From Terrabacter sp. 28 (GTDB lineage: Bacteria > Actinomycetota > Actinomycetes > Actinomycetales > Dermatophilaceae): a stretch of DNA of 64,000 nt. The translations under genes were made by a program, and so were the position numbers. A model generated the notes under the pieces. That model saw only the letters and a program-made list of their open reading frames with translations, was not told where the DNA came from and did not search any database. The DNA is taken from the NCBI GenBank assembly GCA_000955875.1, contig JYOE01000005.1, positions 62,334 through 126,333 of the forward strand, given 5' to 3'. Each line of letters begins with the position of its first letter. Positions within the stretch are counted from its first letter, which is position 1. Shown in pieces: positions 38,407 through 47,006 of this stretch.

Positions 38407-38907
38407 TCAGCGGCGCTCGGCGAGCACCTGCTCGCGCAGGATGTCGGCGTGCCCGCAGTGCTGGGCGAGCTCGCGCAGCACGTGGAGGTAGACCCAGCGC
38501 AACGGCAGCGCACCGAGGCGGTGGCCCGTCAGCACGTCCTCGAGTCCCAGGGGCGCCGTCGCACGGCGCGAGAGCTCGCACGTCTCGGCGTGGGCCCGTG
38601 TCACCGACTCCACCGTGTCGGCGTCGGTGAGCAGGAACGACTCGCTCGAGTCCTCCGGGATGCCGATCTCGGCGCGGCTGCGGCCCGTGACGGCCTGGTC
38701 GAACCACACCTTCTCGACGTAGGTCGCGTGCTTCACCAGCCCGAGCAGGGTCGTGGCCGACGGCACGAGGGAACGCCTCGCCTCCGCCTCGCCCAGGCCC
38801 TCGAGGCTCTGCCGCAGCGCCGCGCGGTGCTCGTCGACGAAGGACTCGATCTGGGCCTTGGACGGCTGGGCGATGACGTCCTGGGCGAAGGTCTGCGGGA
38901 AAGTCAT
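38407..38907 (-). CDS. DinB-family protein (DUF664)
   Basis: 166 residues, four-helix DinB fold. Metal-site histidines in LVKHATYVEKVWF and RELAQHCGHADILREQ. Actinobacterial members are usually mycothiol- or metal-dependent transferases or hydrolases acting on small thiols or toxins; substrate unknown. ATG at 38907. Confidence 0.85.
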   Translation of the reverse strand: MTFPQTFAQDVIAQPSKAQIESFVDEHRAALRQSLEGLGEAEARRSLVPSATTLLGLVKHATYVEKVWFDQAVTGRSRAEIGIPEDSSESFLLTDADTVESVTRAHAETCELSRRATAPLGLEDVLTGHRLGALPLRWVYLHVLRELAQHCGHADILREQVLAERR

Positions 38908-38960
38908 GGGCCGAGCCTGCCACGCGGCGGACGAGTCTGGACCGTCGTGGTCTCGCTGGC

Positions 38961-39620
38961 TCAGGGGCGCCGGACCAGCAACGACCTGCCCAGCGGGGAA
39001 CGCACGATGCGCGGGTCGGCGAAGCCGGCGTCGCGCAGCTCGGCCGCCAGCTCTGCGGGCGTGCGCAGCGGGATGTCCCACGAGGCCAGCCTCGCTCGGA
39101 AGGCGGCGACGTGGCTCGCGTCGTCGCGAGCGGGAGCGGCGACGAGCGGAGCCGCCAGGAGCCCGCCCGGCCGCACGGCCCGGTGCGCTGCCGCACGTGC
39201 CCCCGGCCGTGAGGGGGCAGGGAAGAAGAACTGGCTCCAGAAGCCGAGGTCCGCGCTGGCCGGCCGGTCGAGGGCCGCTGCGTCGGCGACGACGAACTCG
39301 ACGCGGTCGGTGAGCCCGAGCCGTTCTGCCCGGGCGCGTGCCTCCTCGACGAGGTCGGCGCAGATCTCGACCGCGGTCGCCCGCAGCCGCGGGAAGAGCT
39401 GGAGCTGCGCGAGGAGGCCGCCGCCCACACCGCATCCGAGCTCGAGGTAGTCGGCGCCCGCCTCGGCGCGCTCGCACCACTCGGGGAACCGGGCGAGGAA
39501 GTCACCGACCAGCTCGACGTCGGCAGGCTTCTCCGGGTCGACGCTGACGCCGTTCGCGTACCCGAGGCGGGTGGCCGCGTCGGTCGTCCAGTAGTCGCTG
39601 GCCCGGGCGCTCGCGTCCAT
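38961..39620 (-). CDS. Class I SAM-dependent methyltransferase
   Basis: 219 residues. SAM motif I YLELGCGVGGGLLAQL, acidic VEICADLVEEAR, then VVADAAALD. C-terminal part is short. Substrate unknown. ATG 39620 is leaderless (TACGCT six bases upstream on the minus strand). Confidence 0.85.
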   Translation of the reverse strand: MDASARASDYWTTDAATRLGYANGVSVDPEKPADVELVGDFLARFPEWCERAEAGADYLELGCGVGGGLLAQLQLFPRLRATAVEICADLVEEARARAERLGLTDRVEFVVADAAALDRPASADLGFWSQFFFPAPSRPGARAAAHRAVRPGGLLAAPLVAAPARDDASHVAAFRARLASWDIPLRTPAELAAELRDAGFADPRIVRSPLGRSLLVRRP

Positions 39621-39626
39621 GCCGCC

Positions 39627-39632
39627 AGCGTA
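39627..39632 (-). promoter_or_regulatory. -10 element, leaderless start of the methyltransferase
   Basis: TACGCT on the minus strand, 6 bases before ATG 39620. Confidence 0.5.
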
Positions 39633-39678
39633 CGAGCCGCCGCGGGGGCGACACGCGTGCGCACCGGGTGCTCCGGGC

Positions 39679-41046
39679 CTAGTGGCGTCGTTGCCTGGGG
39701 ACGAGCACCTCCTCGTAGAGCAGCAGCGCTCCGGCGGCGAAGGGGATCGCGAGCAGGGCACCGAGGATGCCGAGCAGCGTGCCGCCGGCCAGCGCAGCGA
39801 CGACGGTGACTGCGCCCGGGACGGCCACCGTGCGCTGCATGATGCGCGGCATGACGGCGTAGTTCTCGATCTGCTGGTAGACGACGAAGTAGATGATGAC
39901 GATGAGCGCCTTCTTCGGCTCGTCGAAGAAGGCCGTGATCGCGACGACCGAGGCGCCCAGGGTGGCGCCGACCATGGGCACGAGCCCCAGGAAGCCGACG
40001 GCGACGGCCAGCACGGCGGCGAACTTCAGGTCGATGAGGCTCATCATGATCCACGCGAAGAAGGCGTTGATGGCGGCCACGACGACCTGCCCGATCGCGT
40101 ACGACCCGACGCGTCGCATGACCTCCTCGGAGAGGGAGACGGTGCGCGGGCGCCGGCTGGCCGGCACCAGGGCGTAGGCCGCCTGCTTGACCGCCGGGAG
40201 CGACGCGAGGAAGTAGAGGGTGAGGACCAGGACCGTCAGCACGCTGAAGACGCCCGCCGCGATGAGCTTGCCGGCGTCGAGCACGCCGCCGAAGATGCCG
40301 GCCCACAGGTTGCCGTCGGCGACGCGACGGTTGACCTCCTCCTGGATGCGATGGATCAGCTGGTAGCGGTGGTCGACCTCCTGCACCCACGGGTTCGCGA
40401 GCAGGTTGTCGAAGAGGCGTGGCGCGTTCGTGGCCAGCTCGGAGCCCTGCTCGGCCACGGGCGGGATGACGACCCAGCCCACGAGCGTGAAGACCGCGAG
40501 CACGCCGAGGAAGACGATGGTGACCGCCCACCCTCGCGAGACCCGGCGACGGGTCAGGGCCTCGACGAGAGGGTTGAGCGACAGGGTCAGGAAGAGCGAG
40601 ATGACGAGCAGGGTGATGACGGTGCCGAGACGCCCGACCGCCTGCACGACGGCATACGCGGTGAGCACGCCGACGGCACCGACGAAGCCGACGTAGAACG
40701 GCGACTGGCGGTTGAAGGGGGTGCCGGTCGGGCCGAAGTCGCGCCGTGGGCCCTTGGGTCGTCCGGGCGGGGTGTACGCGTCGTCGTTCCCCTGGGGGTC
40801 GTCGGTGCCCTCCTGGCCTGGTGCGGCATCCGGGGGGTACGCGTCGTGCTGGGTGCGGCTCGGCGACCCGGGCTCCACGTCGCCGGGTGACGCCGGGGGC
40901 TCGGGGACGTCCCTGCCCGCGCCGTCGCGCGTGGGCTCGTCCGGGCCAGGGGGGCGCTCGTCGAGGCCGAGATCGCGCGCGAGGAAGGTGTCCATCCGGG
41001 CACGCTGAGCGCGCCGGTAGCGCGACCAGCGTCCCCAGATGCTCAC
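39679..41046 (-). CDS. AI-2E family transporter (PerM/YhhT type)
   Basis: 455 residues. Charged, Pro/Asp-rich cytoplasmic N-terminus of ~110 residues (longer than usual), then about 7-8 helices in the UPF0118 pattern with the conserved GFLGLVPMVGATLGA and LLGILGALLAIPFAAG. Some members export autoinducer-2 or act as Na+/H+ antiporters; the name does not prove the substrate. Leaderless GTG. Confidence 0.88.
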   Translation of the reverse strand: MSIWGRWSRYRRAQRARMDTFLARDLGLDERPPGPDEPTRDGAGRDVPEPPASPGDVEPGSPSRTQHDAYPPDAAPGQEGTDDPQGNDDAYTPPGRPKGPRRDFGPTGTPFNRQSPFYVGFVGAVGVLTAYAVVQAVGRLGTVITLLVISLFLTLSLNPLVEALTRRRVSRGWAVTIVFLGVLAVFTLVGWVVIPPVAEQGSELATNAPRLFDNLLANPWVQEVDHRYQLIHRIQEEVNRRVADGNLWAGIFGGVLDAGKLIAAGVFSVLTVLVLTLYFLASLPAVKQAAYALVPASRRPRTVSLSEEVMRRVGSYAIGQVVVAAINAFFAWIMMSLIDLKFAAVLAVAVGFLGLVPMVGATLGASVVAITAFFDEPKKALIVIIYFVVYQQIENYAVMPRIMQRTVAVPGAVTVVAALAGGTLLGILGALLAIPFAAGALLLYEEVLVPRQRRH

Positions 41047-41053
41047 GTGCGCG

Positions 41054-41059
41054 AGCCTA
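41054..41059 (-). promoter_or_regulatory. -10 element, leaderless start of the AI-2E-type transporter
   Basis: TAGGCT on the minus strand, 7 bases before GTG 41046; the same hexamer and spacing as tsaC. Confidence 0.5.
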
Positions 41060-41183
41060 CGTGAGTCGTCGCCTCGGGGACGGGGGCCGCATCGACCACG
41101 GCCCGGCGTCGCCGTCCGGGTACGAGGCGGGAGGGCGCGCGCTGCGTGTGCCCTTGTGCACCCGACCCTGACGAGGAGAAACC

Positions 41184-41615
41184 ATGCCCAGCGTCACCCG
41201 GAGCTTCACCGTCCGCCGCGAACCCGTCGCCGTCATCGACTACCTGAAGGACTTCGCCAACGCCGAGGAGTGGGACCCTGGCACCGAGTCGTGCACCCGG
41301 GTCGGGGACGGGCCCGTCGCAGTGGGGGCTCGCTGGCACAACGTCTCGAAGATCGCCGGAGTGACCACCGAGCTCGAGTACGAGCTGACCGAGCTCACCG
41401 ACTCACGGGTCGTGCTGGTGGGCCGCAACGACAGCGCGACGTCCACCGACACGATCACCGTGGTGCCGTCGGGTGAGGGGAGCGAGATCACCTACCACGC
41501 CGACCTCGACATGCACGGGCTCGCCAACCTCGCGTCACCGGCGATGAAGCTCGTCTTCGAGAAGCTCGCGAACGACACCGAGGAGCAGCTGACACGGGTC
41601 CTCGAGTCACGCTGA
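41184..41615 (+). CDS. SRPBCC (START-like) family protein
   Basis: 143 residues, helix-grip fold: PVAVIDYLKDFANAEEWDPG, YELTELTDSRVVLVGRN, ITYHADLDMHG. Binds a hydrophobic ligand in related proteins; ligand unknown. ACGAGGAG upstream of the ATG. Convergent with ccr across a strong terminator. Confidence 0.85.
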   Translation: MPSVTRSFTVRREPVAVIDYLKDFANAEEWDPGTESCTRVGDGPVAVGARWHNVSKIAGVTTELEYELTELTDSRVVLVGRNDSATSTDTITVVPSGEGSEITYHADLDMHGLANLASPAMKLVFEKLANDTEEQLTRVLESR

Positions 41616-41651
41616 CGAGCAGCGCCCGTGCGCGCATGCCCTGGACGACGA

Positions 41652-41688
41652 CGAGGGCCGGCCCACCGCGACGGTGGGCCGGCCCTCG
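41652..41688. terminator. Bidirectional terminator
   Basis: CGAGGGCCGGCCCACC and its exact complement (16 bp) around GCGAC, between the convergent SRPBCC gene and ccr. Confidence 0.8.
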
Positions 41689-41707
41689 GTCCGTGTGACG
41701 GGTGGGG

Positions 41708-43048
41708 CTACTGGTCGGCGAAGCGGTTGATGGCCTTCTCGAAGCCGGCGCGCTTCTCGGGGTCGGTGACGCCGAGGCCGGGCTCGGGGGCGAGCGTCAG
41801 CACGCCGACCTTGCCCTGGTGGGCGTTCCGGTGCACGTCGAGCGCGGCCTGGCCGACCTCGTCGAGCGTGTAGGTCTTGGAGAGCGTCGGGTGGATGAGA
41901 CCACGGTTGATGAGCTCGTTGGCCTCCCACGCCTCGCGGTAGTTGGCGAAGTGCGAGCTGACGATCCGCTTGAGGTTCATCCAGAGGTAGCGGTTGTCGT
42001 ACTCGTGCATGTAGCCCGACGTCGACGCACAGGTGACGATGGTGCCGCCCTTGCGCGCGACGTAGACGCTCGCACCGAACGTCTCGCGGCCCGGGTGCTC
42101 GAAGACGATGTCGACGTCGTAGCCGCCGGTGAGCTCGCGGATCTTCTTGCCCAGTCGCTGCCACTCGCGCGGGTTCTGCTCCGTGCCCTCGTCGTTCCAG
42201 AACCGGTAGCCCTCGGCGTTGCGGTCGATGATCAGCTCGGCACCCATGGCGCGGCAGATCTCGGCCTTCTCGGGCGAGGAGACGACGCAGATCGGGGTGG
42301 CACCGCCGGCGAGCGCCATCTGGGTGGCGTACGAGCCGAGACCACCCGACGCGCCCCAGATGAGCACGCGGTCGCCGAGCTTCATCGCCGCGCCGTTCTT
42401 GCTGATGAGCTGGCGGTAGGCCGTGGAGTTCACCAGTCCGGGGGAGGCGGCCTCCTCCCACGAGAGGTGCGCGGGCTTCGGCATGAGCTGGTTCGCCTTA
42501 ACGACGGCCAGCTCGGCGAGGCCACCGAAGTTCGTCTCGAAGCCCCAGATGCGCTGCTGCGGGTCCATCATCGTGTCGTCGTGGCCCTCGGCGTCCTCGA
42601 GCTCGACCGACAGGCAGTGGGCGACGACCTCGGTGCCCGGCTTCCACTTCGTGACGCCGGGGCCCGTGCGCAGGATGACGCCGGCGAGGTCGGAGCCGAC
42701 GACGTGGTACGGGAGGTCGTGGCGCTTGGCGAACTCCGACATGCGGCCGTAGCGCTCGAGGAAACCGAACGTCGACACGGGCTCGAAGATCGAGGTCCAG
42801 ACGGTGTTGTAGTTGATGGCGCTCGCCATCACGGCCACGAGGGCCTCGCCGGGCGCGAGCTCCGGCACCGGCACCTCGTCGATGTGCAGCGACTTGCGGG
42901 GGTCCTTGTCGCGCGTGGCGATCCCCTCGAACATCCCTACCTCGTCCTTGTGGACCGTGGCGCCCCGGTAGGTCCCGGGGATCTCGAGGTTCGCGTAGGT
43001 CTCCTGGGTGCGGTCGCCGGAGAGGATGGCGTCGCGGATGGCCTGCAT
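41708..43048 (-). CDS. ccr: Crotonyl-CoA carboxylase/reductase
   Basis: 446 residues, usual size. NADPH-dependent reductive carboxylation of crotonyl-CoA to ethylmalonyl-CoA (MDR family). Ccr marks: ASAINYNTVWTSIFEPVSTF, HVVGSDLAGVILRTGPGV, NADPH motif WGASGGLGSYATQMA, FEHPGRETFGASVYV (carboxylating-family phenylalanine/glutamate stretch). ATG 43048 preceded by AAGGA. Supplies the substrate of the mutase at 32316. Two possible operator types lie upstream. Confidence 0.95.
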   Translation of the reverse strand: MQAIRDAILSGDRTQETYANLEIPGTYRGATVHKDEVGMFEGIATRDKDPRKSLHIDEVPVPELAPGEALVAVMASAINYNTVWTSIFEPVSTFGFLERYGRMSEFAKRHDLPYHVVGSDLAGVILRTGPGVTKWKPGTEVVAHCLSVELEDAEGHDDTMMDPQQRIWGFETNFGGLAELAVVKANQLMPKPAHLSWEEAASPGLVNSTAYRQLISKNGAAMKLGDRVLIWGASGGLGSYATQMALAGGATPICVVSSPEKAEICRAMGAELIIDRNAEGYRFWNDEGTEQNPREWQRLGKKIRELTGGYDVDIVFEHPGRETFGASVYVARKGGTIVTCASTSGYMHEYDNRYLWMNLKRIVSSHFANYREAWEANELINRGLIHPTLSKTYTLDEVGQAALDVHRNAHQGKVGVLTLAPEPGLGVTDPEKRAGFEKAINRFADQ

Positions 43049-43118
43049 TGAAGGTCCTTACGTCGCAGCGTCATTGGTGGGCTGGCTGTGCCTGCTGCAG
43101 CGAACGTAGCGACGCCTC

Positions 43119-43135
43119 GAGTACTGGTGAGTACT
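43119..43135. repeat. GAGTACT direct repeat upstream of ccr
   Basis: GAGTACT-GGT-GAGTACT, 10-base period (one helical turn), 71-87 bases before the ccr start. Each AGTACT is itself a palindrome. Candidate regulator-binding site. Confidence 0.5.
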
Positions 43136-43153
43136 TCTGAGACTCCCACCACA

Positions 43154-43169
43154 GGTGACCTGAGTCACG
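43154..43169. promoter_or_regulatory. CRP/GlxR-like half-perfect site upstream of ccr
   Basis: GGTGA-CCTGAG-TCACG contains GTGA-N6-TCAC, the core of the CRP/GlxR consensus and of the site before atpI. Lies between ccr and the divergent deacetylase gene. Confidence 0.45.
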
Positions 43170-43221
43170 AGCCGATCTTCGCGTCTTAGGGCGTTCCGGC
43201 CCGCGACCGCCCGCGCTCGGC

Positions 43222-43227
43222 CACACT
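43222..43227 (+). promoter_or_regulatory. Putative -10 element, leaderless start of the deacetylase
   Basis: CACACT, 6 bases before GTG 43234. Weak hexamer, right spacing. Confidence 0.35.
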
Positions 43228-43233
43228 GTCGCC

Positions 43234-44073
43234 GTGTCACAGGCCCAGCACCCCGGACGCTCCCACGAGGGGCCCCGGGCCGACGCCTTCTCGGCCGTCT
43301 CCCGGCGGTCGGTCCTGACCGGTGTCGCCGGCCTCTGCGCCCTGCTCGCCTGGCCCCGCGTCGACGAGGCGCTGCACCCTGGCGGCCCCGGGCACGAGAC
43401 GGACAGCCCGGCCCTGCGCCGCGACGTCGACCCGCACGGCATCACCCGCGTGCGCACGTCGCGGCCGTGGGTGGCCCTCACCTTCGACGACGGTCCCGAC
43501 CCGAGGTGGACGCCCGGCGTGCTCGACGTGCTCCGCGCGTACGGGTGCCGGGCCACGTTCTTCGCCGTGGGCAGCAACGTCGAGGCCCACCCCGACCTGG
43601 CGCGCAGGATCGTCGCCGAGGGGCACCGCCTCTCGAACCACACGCACGACCACCTCTGGCTCGACCGCATCGAGGCGGCTGCGGTGGCCGACCAGCTCAC
43701 GCGCGGCCGCGCCGCCGTGATGGCCCACGACCCCGCCGGCGGCGAGCTGGTGCGCCCGCCCCGCGGCTGGACGTCGCGGACGGTCGCCCGGTGCACGAGC
43801 GACCTGGGGCTGCGGTCGGTCTTCTGGACGGCCTGTCTGGAGTCGGCGCTGCACGACGGCCCGTTCGCGGCCGGCACCGAGGTCGGGGAGGGGCTTCGGG
43901 CCGGTGACGTGCTGCTCGCGCACGACGGCGGCCGCGTCGTCGGGGCCAACCCCCAGGACATCGACCGCTCAGGCACCCTGGCGGCGCTGCCCTCCCTGCT
44001 CGAGAGCCTGCGCCGCAGGGGGCTGCTCGGCGTGCCGGTCCAGGACCTCGTCGCGGCCGGCACGCCGCACTGA
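43234..44073 (+). CDS. Polysaccharide deacetylase (CE4/NodB), Tat-exported
   Basis: 279 residues. N-terminal SRRSVLTGVAGLCALLAW is a twin-arginine-type signal. NodB domain from ~75: TFDDGPD (Asp85, Asp86), metal His136 and His140 in NHTHDH, PPRGW, and late motif VLLAHDGG. Removes N- or O-acetyl groups from an extracellular glycan (peptidoglycan, chitin-like or xylan); the substrate is not readable. Confidence 0.9.
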   Translation: MSQAQHPGRSHEGPRADAFSAVSRRSVLTGVAGLCALLAWPRVDEALHPGGPGHETDSPALRRDVDPHGITRVRTSRPWVALTFDDGPDPRWTPGVLDVLRAYGCRATFFAVGSNVEAHPDLARRIVAEGHRLSNHTHDHLWLDRIEAAAVADQLTRGRAAVMAHDPAGGELVRPPRGWTSRTVARCTSDLGLRSVFWTACLESALHDGPFAAGTEVGEGLRAGDVLLAHDGGRVVGANPQDIDRSGTLAALPSLLESLRRRGLLGVPVQDLVAAGTPH

Positions 44074-44083
44074 CCGTCTCGGG

Positions 44084-44524
44084 TCAGTGACCGTCCGCCG
44101 CCGGCTCGACGAGCTCGACGAGCACGCCGCCGGCGTCCTTCGGGTGGATGAAGTTGACCCGGCTGTTGCTCGTGCCGCGCTTGGGGGTGTCGTAGAGCAG
44201 GCGCATCCCGCGCTCCCGCAGGGTCTCGCACACGGCCTCGATGTCGGTGACGCGGTAGGCGAGCTGCTGCATGCCGGGACCGCTGCGGTCGAGGAACTTC
44301 GCGATCGTCGACTCGGGCGAGAGCGGTGCGAGCAGCTGGATGCACGACCCGGAGTCGCCGACCGCCATCATCGCCTCGCGCACGCCCTGCTCCTCGTTCG
44401 TCTCCTCATGGAGCATCCGCATGCCGTAGGTGCCCTCGTAGAACGCGATGGCCGCGTCGAGGTCGGGCACGGCGATGCCGACGTGGTCGATGTGGGTGAA
44501 CAGGGGGTCGGGAGTCGCGCTCAT
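44084..44524 (-). CDS. mce: Methylmalonyl-/ethylmalonyl-CoA epimerase
   Basis: 146 residues, glyoxalase/VOC fold. Metal ligands in FTHIDHVGIAVPD (His), GMQQLAYRV (Gln in place of the usual His-containing motif G-x-H-H-x-A-Y) and VLVELVEP (Glu). It interconverts the 2R/2S forms so that Ecm and methylmalonyl-CoA mutase receive the right isomer. Leaderless ATG at 44524, divergent from the thiolase gene with a perfect 27-base palindrome between. Confidence 0.9.
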   Translation of the reverse strand: MSATPDPLFTHIDHVGIAVPDLDAAIAFYEGTYGMRMLHEETNEEQGVREAMMAVGDSGSCIQLLAPLSPESTIAKFLDRSGPGMQQLAYRVTDIEAVCETLRERGMRLLYDTPKRGTSNSRVNFIHPKDAGGVLVELVEPAADGH

Positions 44525-44530
44525 GGTCCC

Positions 44531-44536
44531 AACGTA
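44531..44536 (-). promoter_or_regulatory. -10 element, leaderless start of mce
   Basis: TACGTT on the minus strand, 6 bases before ATG 44524. Confidence 0.5.
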
Positions 44537-44544
44537 GGACGCCC

Positions 44545-44571
44545 CACGGCATACGGCCGCCGTATGCCGTG
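44545..44571. repeat. Perfect 27-base palindrome in the mce/thiolase divergent region
   Basis: CACGGCATACGGC-C-GCCGTATGCCGTG: 13-base perfect arms around one base. It covers the expected -35 region of mce (centre about -34 from its start) and lies upstream of the thiolase -10. Each arm carries the GGCATAC/GTATGCC heptamer. Position suggests an operator; it could also fold in RNA. Confidence 0.85.
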
Positions 44572-44613
44572 TGCGCTTGGTCATGCTCGTCCGGGGCCCT
44601 CGGGGAGCGCGAC

Positions 44614-44619
44614 TAGAGT
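44614..44619 (+). promoter_or_regulatory. Putative -10 element of the thiolase gene
   Basis: TAGAGT, 42 bases before ATG 44661; a start ~7 bases downstream would give a ~35-base leader with a Shine-Dalgarno. Confidence 0.4.
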
Positions 44620-44660
44620 TGACGCGGACATCCCCAATGACGTCGGAAGAGGCTTCACCC

Positions 44661-45866
44661 ATGACTGCTGACCGTCCCACCTCCGTGATCGTCGCGGGCG
44701 CCCGCACCCCCATGGGTCGGCTGCTCGGCTCGCTCAAGGACTTCTCCGGATCGGACCTCGGTGGCATCGCCATCAAGGGCGCCCTCGAGAAGGCGGGCGT
44801 GGCCCCCGAGCAGGTCGAGTACGTCATCATGGGCCAGGTGCTGCAGGCCGGCGCCGGCCAGATCCCGGCCCGCCAGGCCGCGCACGCCGCCGGCATCCCG
44901 ATGACCGTCCCGGCCCTCACCATCAACAAGGTCTGCCTCTCCGGCATCAACGCCATCGCCATGGCCGACCAGCTCATCCGCGCCGGCGAGTTCGACGTCG
45001 TCGTCGCCGGCGGCCAGGAGTCGATGACCAACGCGCCGCACCTCATGACGAAGTCGCGCGAGGGCTACAAGTACGGCGACGTGACGATGCGCGACCACAT
45101 GGCCTACGACGGTCTGTGGGACGCCTTCACCGACCAGGCGATGGGGCTGCTCACCGAGCAGGCCAACACCGGGTCGCAGGCCTTCACGCGCGAGGAGCAG
45201 GACGAGTTCTCGGCCCGCTCGCACCAGCTCGCCGCCAAGGCCTGGAAGGACGGCCTCTTCGACGACGAGGTCGTCCCCGTCTCGATCCCGCAGCGCAAGG
45301 GTGACCCGGTCGAGTTCAAGAACGACGAGGGAATCCGCGCCGACACGACCGCTGCCTCGCTCGCCGGCCTGCGCCCGGCGTTCAGCAAGGACGGCACCAT
45401 CACGGCCGGCTCGGCCTCGCAGATCTCCGACGGCGCCGCCGCAGTCGTCGTCATGAGCAAGGCGAAGGCGGAGGAGCTCGGCCTCTCGTGGATCGCCGAG
45501 ATCGGTGCCCACGGTGTCGTCGCCGGTCCCGACTCGACCCTGCAGCAGCAGCCCGCCCGCGCCATCGCCCGCGCCTGCGAGAAGGAGGGCATCACGCCCG
45601 CCGACCTCGACCTCGTCGAGATCAACGAGGCCTTCGCGGCGGTCGGTCTGGCCTCCGCCAAGGAGCTCGGGATCGACGTGGACAAGGTCAACGTCAACGG
45701 CGGCGCGATCGCGCTGGGCCACCCGATCGGCATGTCCGGTGCCCGCATCGCCCTGCACCTCGCGCTCGAGCTGGGGCGTCGTGGTGGTGGCGTCGGTGCA
45801 GCCGCCCTCTGCGGCGGTGGCGGCCAGGGCGACGCGCTCATCGTCCGCGTTCCCGCGTCCGCCTGA
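44661..45866 (+). CDS. Acetyl-CoA C-acetyltransferase (thiolase)
   Basis: 401 residues. Condenses two acetyl-CoA to acetoacetyl-CoA (or the reverse). Nucleophile Cys92 in [34 protein letters not shown] (His) and C-terminal [12 protein letters not shown] (Cys): biosynthetic PhaA/AtoB-like. ATG 44661 chosen for GGAAGAGG 8 bases upstream; ATG 44637 is possible but not preceded by one. meaB follows 21 bases later, likely co-transcribed. Confidence 0.94.
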   Translation: MTADRPTSVIVAGARTPMGRLLGSLKDFSGSDLGGIAIKGALEKAGVAPEQVEYVIMGQVLQAGAGQIPARQAAHAAGIPMTVPALTINKVCLSGINAIAMADQLIRAGEFDVVVAGGQESMTNAPHLMTKSREGYKYGDVTMRDHMAYDGLWDAFTDQAMGLLTEQANTGSQAFTREEQDEFSARSHQLAAKAWKDGLFDDEVVPVSIPQRKGDPVEFKNDEGIRADTTAASLAGLRPAFSKDGTITAGSASQISDGAAAVVVMSKAKAEELGLSWIAEIGAHGVVAGPDSTLQQQPARAIARACEKEGITPADLDLVEINEAFAAVGLASAKELGIDVDKVNVNGGAIALGHPIGMSGARIALHLALELGRRGGGVGAAALCGGGGQGDALIVRVPASA

Positions 45867-45887
45867 CAACCGCCCATCCGTAGCCGC

Positions 45888-46853
45888 GTGGCGCGCCGAC
45901 CCGTCGACGTCCCCGCCCTGGTCGAGTCGGCCAGGGCGGGTTCGCCGCGCGCCGTGGCGCGTCTCATCTCCCTCGTCGAGGACGGCCACCCGGCGCTGCG
46001 TGAGGTGATGGCCGCCCTTGCGCCACATGCGGGTTCGGCGTGGGTCATCGGTCTCACGGGCTCGCCCGGCGTGGGCAAGTCGACGACGACCACGGCGCTC
46101 GTCGGGGCGTTCCGCGAGCGACGTCTGCGGGTCGGGGTGCTCGCGGTCGACCCGTCGTCGCCCTTCTCGGGCGGGGCGCTGCTCGGCGACCGCATCCGCA
46201 TGCAGGACCACGTCCTCGACCCCGAGGTCTACATCCGGTCGATGGCCTCCCGAGGACACCTCGGCGGTCTCTCCTGGACCACGCCGCAGGCCATCCGGGT
46301 GCTCGACGCAGCGGGGTGCGACGTCGTGCTCGTGGAGACGGTCGGCGTCGGCCAGTCCGAGGTCGAGATCGCCGGGCTCGCCGACACCTCGATCGTGCTG
46401 CTCGCGCCCGGCATGGGCGACGGCATCCAGGCCGCCAAGGCCGGCATCCTCGAGATCGGCGACGTCTTCGTCGTCAACAAGGCCGACCGGGACGGTGCCG
46501 ACGCGACCGTGCGCGACCTGCGGCACATGATCTCGCTCGGCGACCGCACCGAGCCGGGCCTGTGGCGGCCACCGGTCGTGAAAACCGTTGCGGCACAAGG
46601 TGTCGGCATCGACGAGGTAATGGAGGCGCTCGACAAGCACCGCGCCCACGTCGAGGAGAACGGTGAGCTCGCGCGGCGTCGGGAGCGGCGCGCCGCCGAC
46701 GAGATCGAGACCATCGCGCTCGCGACGCTCCGCTCGCGGCTCGGTGACCTCGGCGGTCGCGACAGCGTGCTGGCGCTGGCCCGCGAGGTGCTTGCCGGCA
46801 CCACCGACCCGTATGCCGCCGCGGACCGTCTGGTGGAGCAGCTCGGCTCCTGA
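45888..46853 (+). CDS. meaB: Mutase-protecting G-protein chaperone MeaB/ArgK
   Basis: 321 residues, SIMIBI-class GTPase. Gates B12 loading and protects acyl-CoA mutases. P-loop GLTGSPGVGKST, switch D-P-S-S-P-F-S-G-G, VLVETVGVGQSE, and NKAD for guanine. C-terminal dimerisation helices. Near ecm, mce and pduO: the expected partners. GTG start, no clear ribosome site. Confidence 0.95.
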   Translation: MARRPVDVPALVESARAGSPRAVARLISLVEDGHPALREVMAALAPHAGSAWVIGLTGSPGVGKSTTTTALVGAFRERRLRVGVLAVDPSSPFSGGALLGDRIRMQDHVLDPEVYIRSMASRGHLGGLSWTTPQAIRVLDAAGCDVVLVETVGVGQSEVEIAGLADTSIVLLAPGMGDGIQAAKAGILEIGDVFVVNKADRDGADATVRDLRHMISLGDRTEPGLWRPPVVKTVAAQGVGIDEVMEALDKHRAHVEENGELARRRERRAADEIETIALATLRSRLGDLGGRDSVLALAREVLAGTTDPYAAADRLVEQLGS

Positions 46854-46994
46854 CCGCGCGTCGGACACGACCCTGCTCGACCGCCAGGCATCCCGCGGAG
46901 TTCGTGTGTGCCTTGGGGACGCGTCACTGCGGGGGGCAGGAGGACGAGGGCGGCGGCACACGAAAACCCGTTGTCGGCGGGGGAGCCCCGGTGT

Positions 46995-47000
46995 CACCGT
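46995..47000 (+). promoter_or_regulatory. Putative -10 element, leaderless start of the double-GNAT gene
   Basis: CACCGT, 6 bases before ATG 47007. The rest of the 153-base gap holds nothing I can name. Confidence 0.35.
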
Positions 47001-47006
47001 CGAGAC

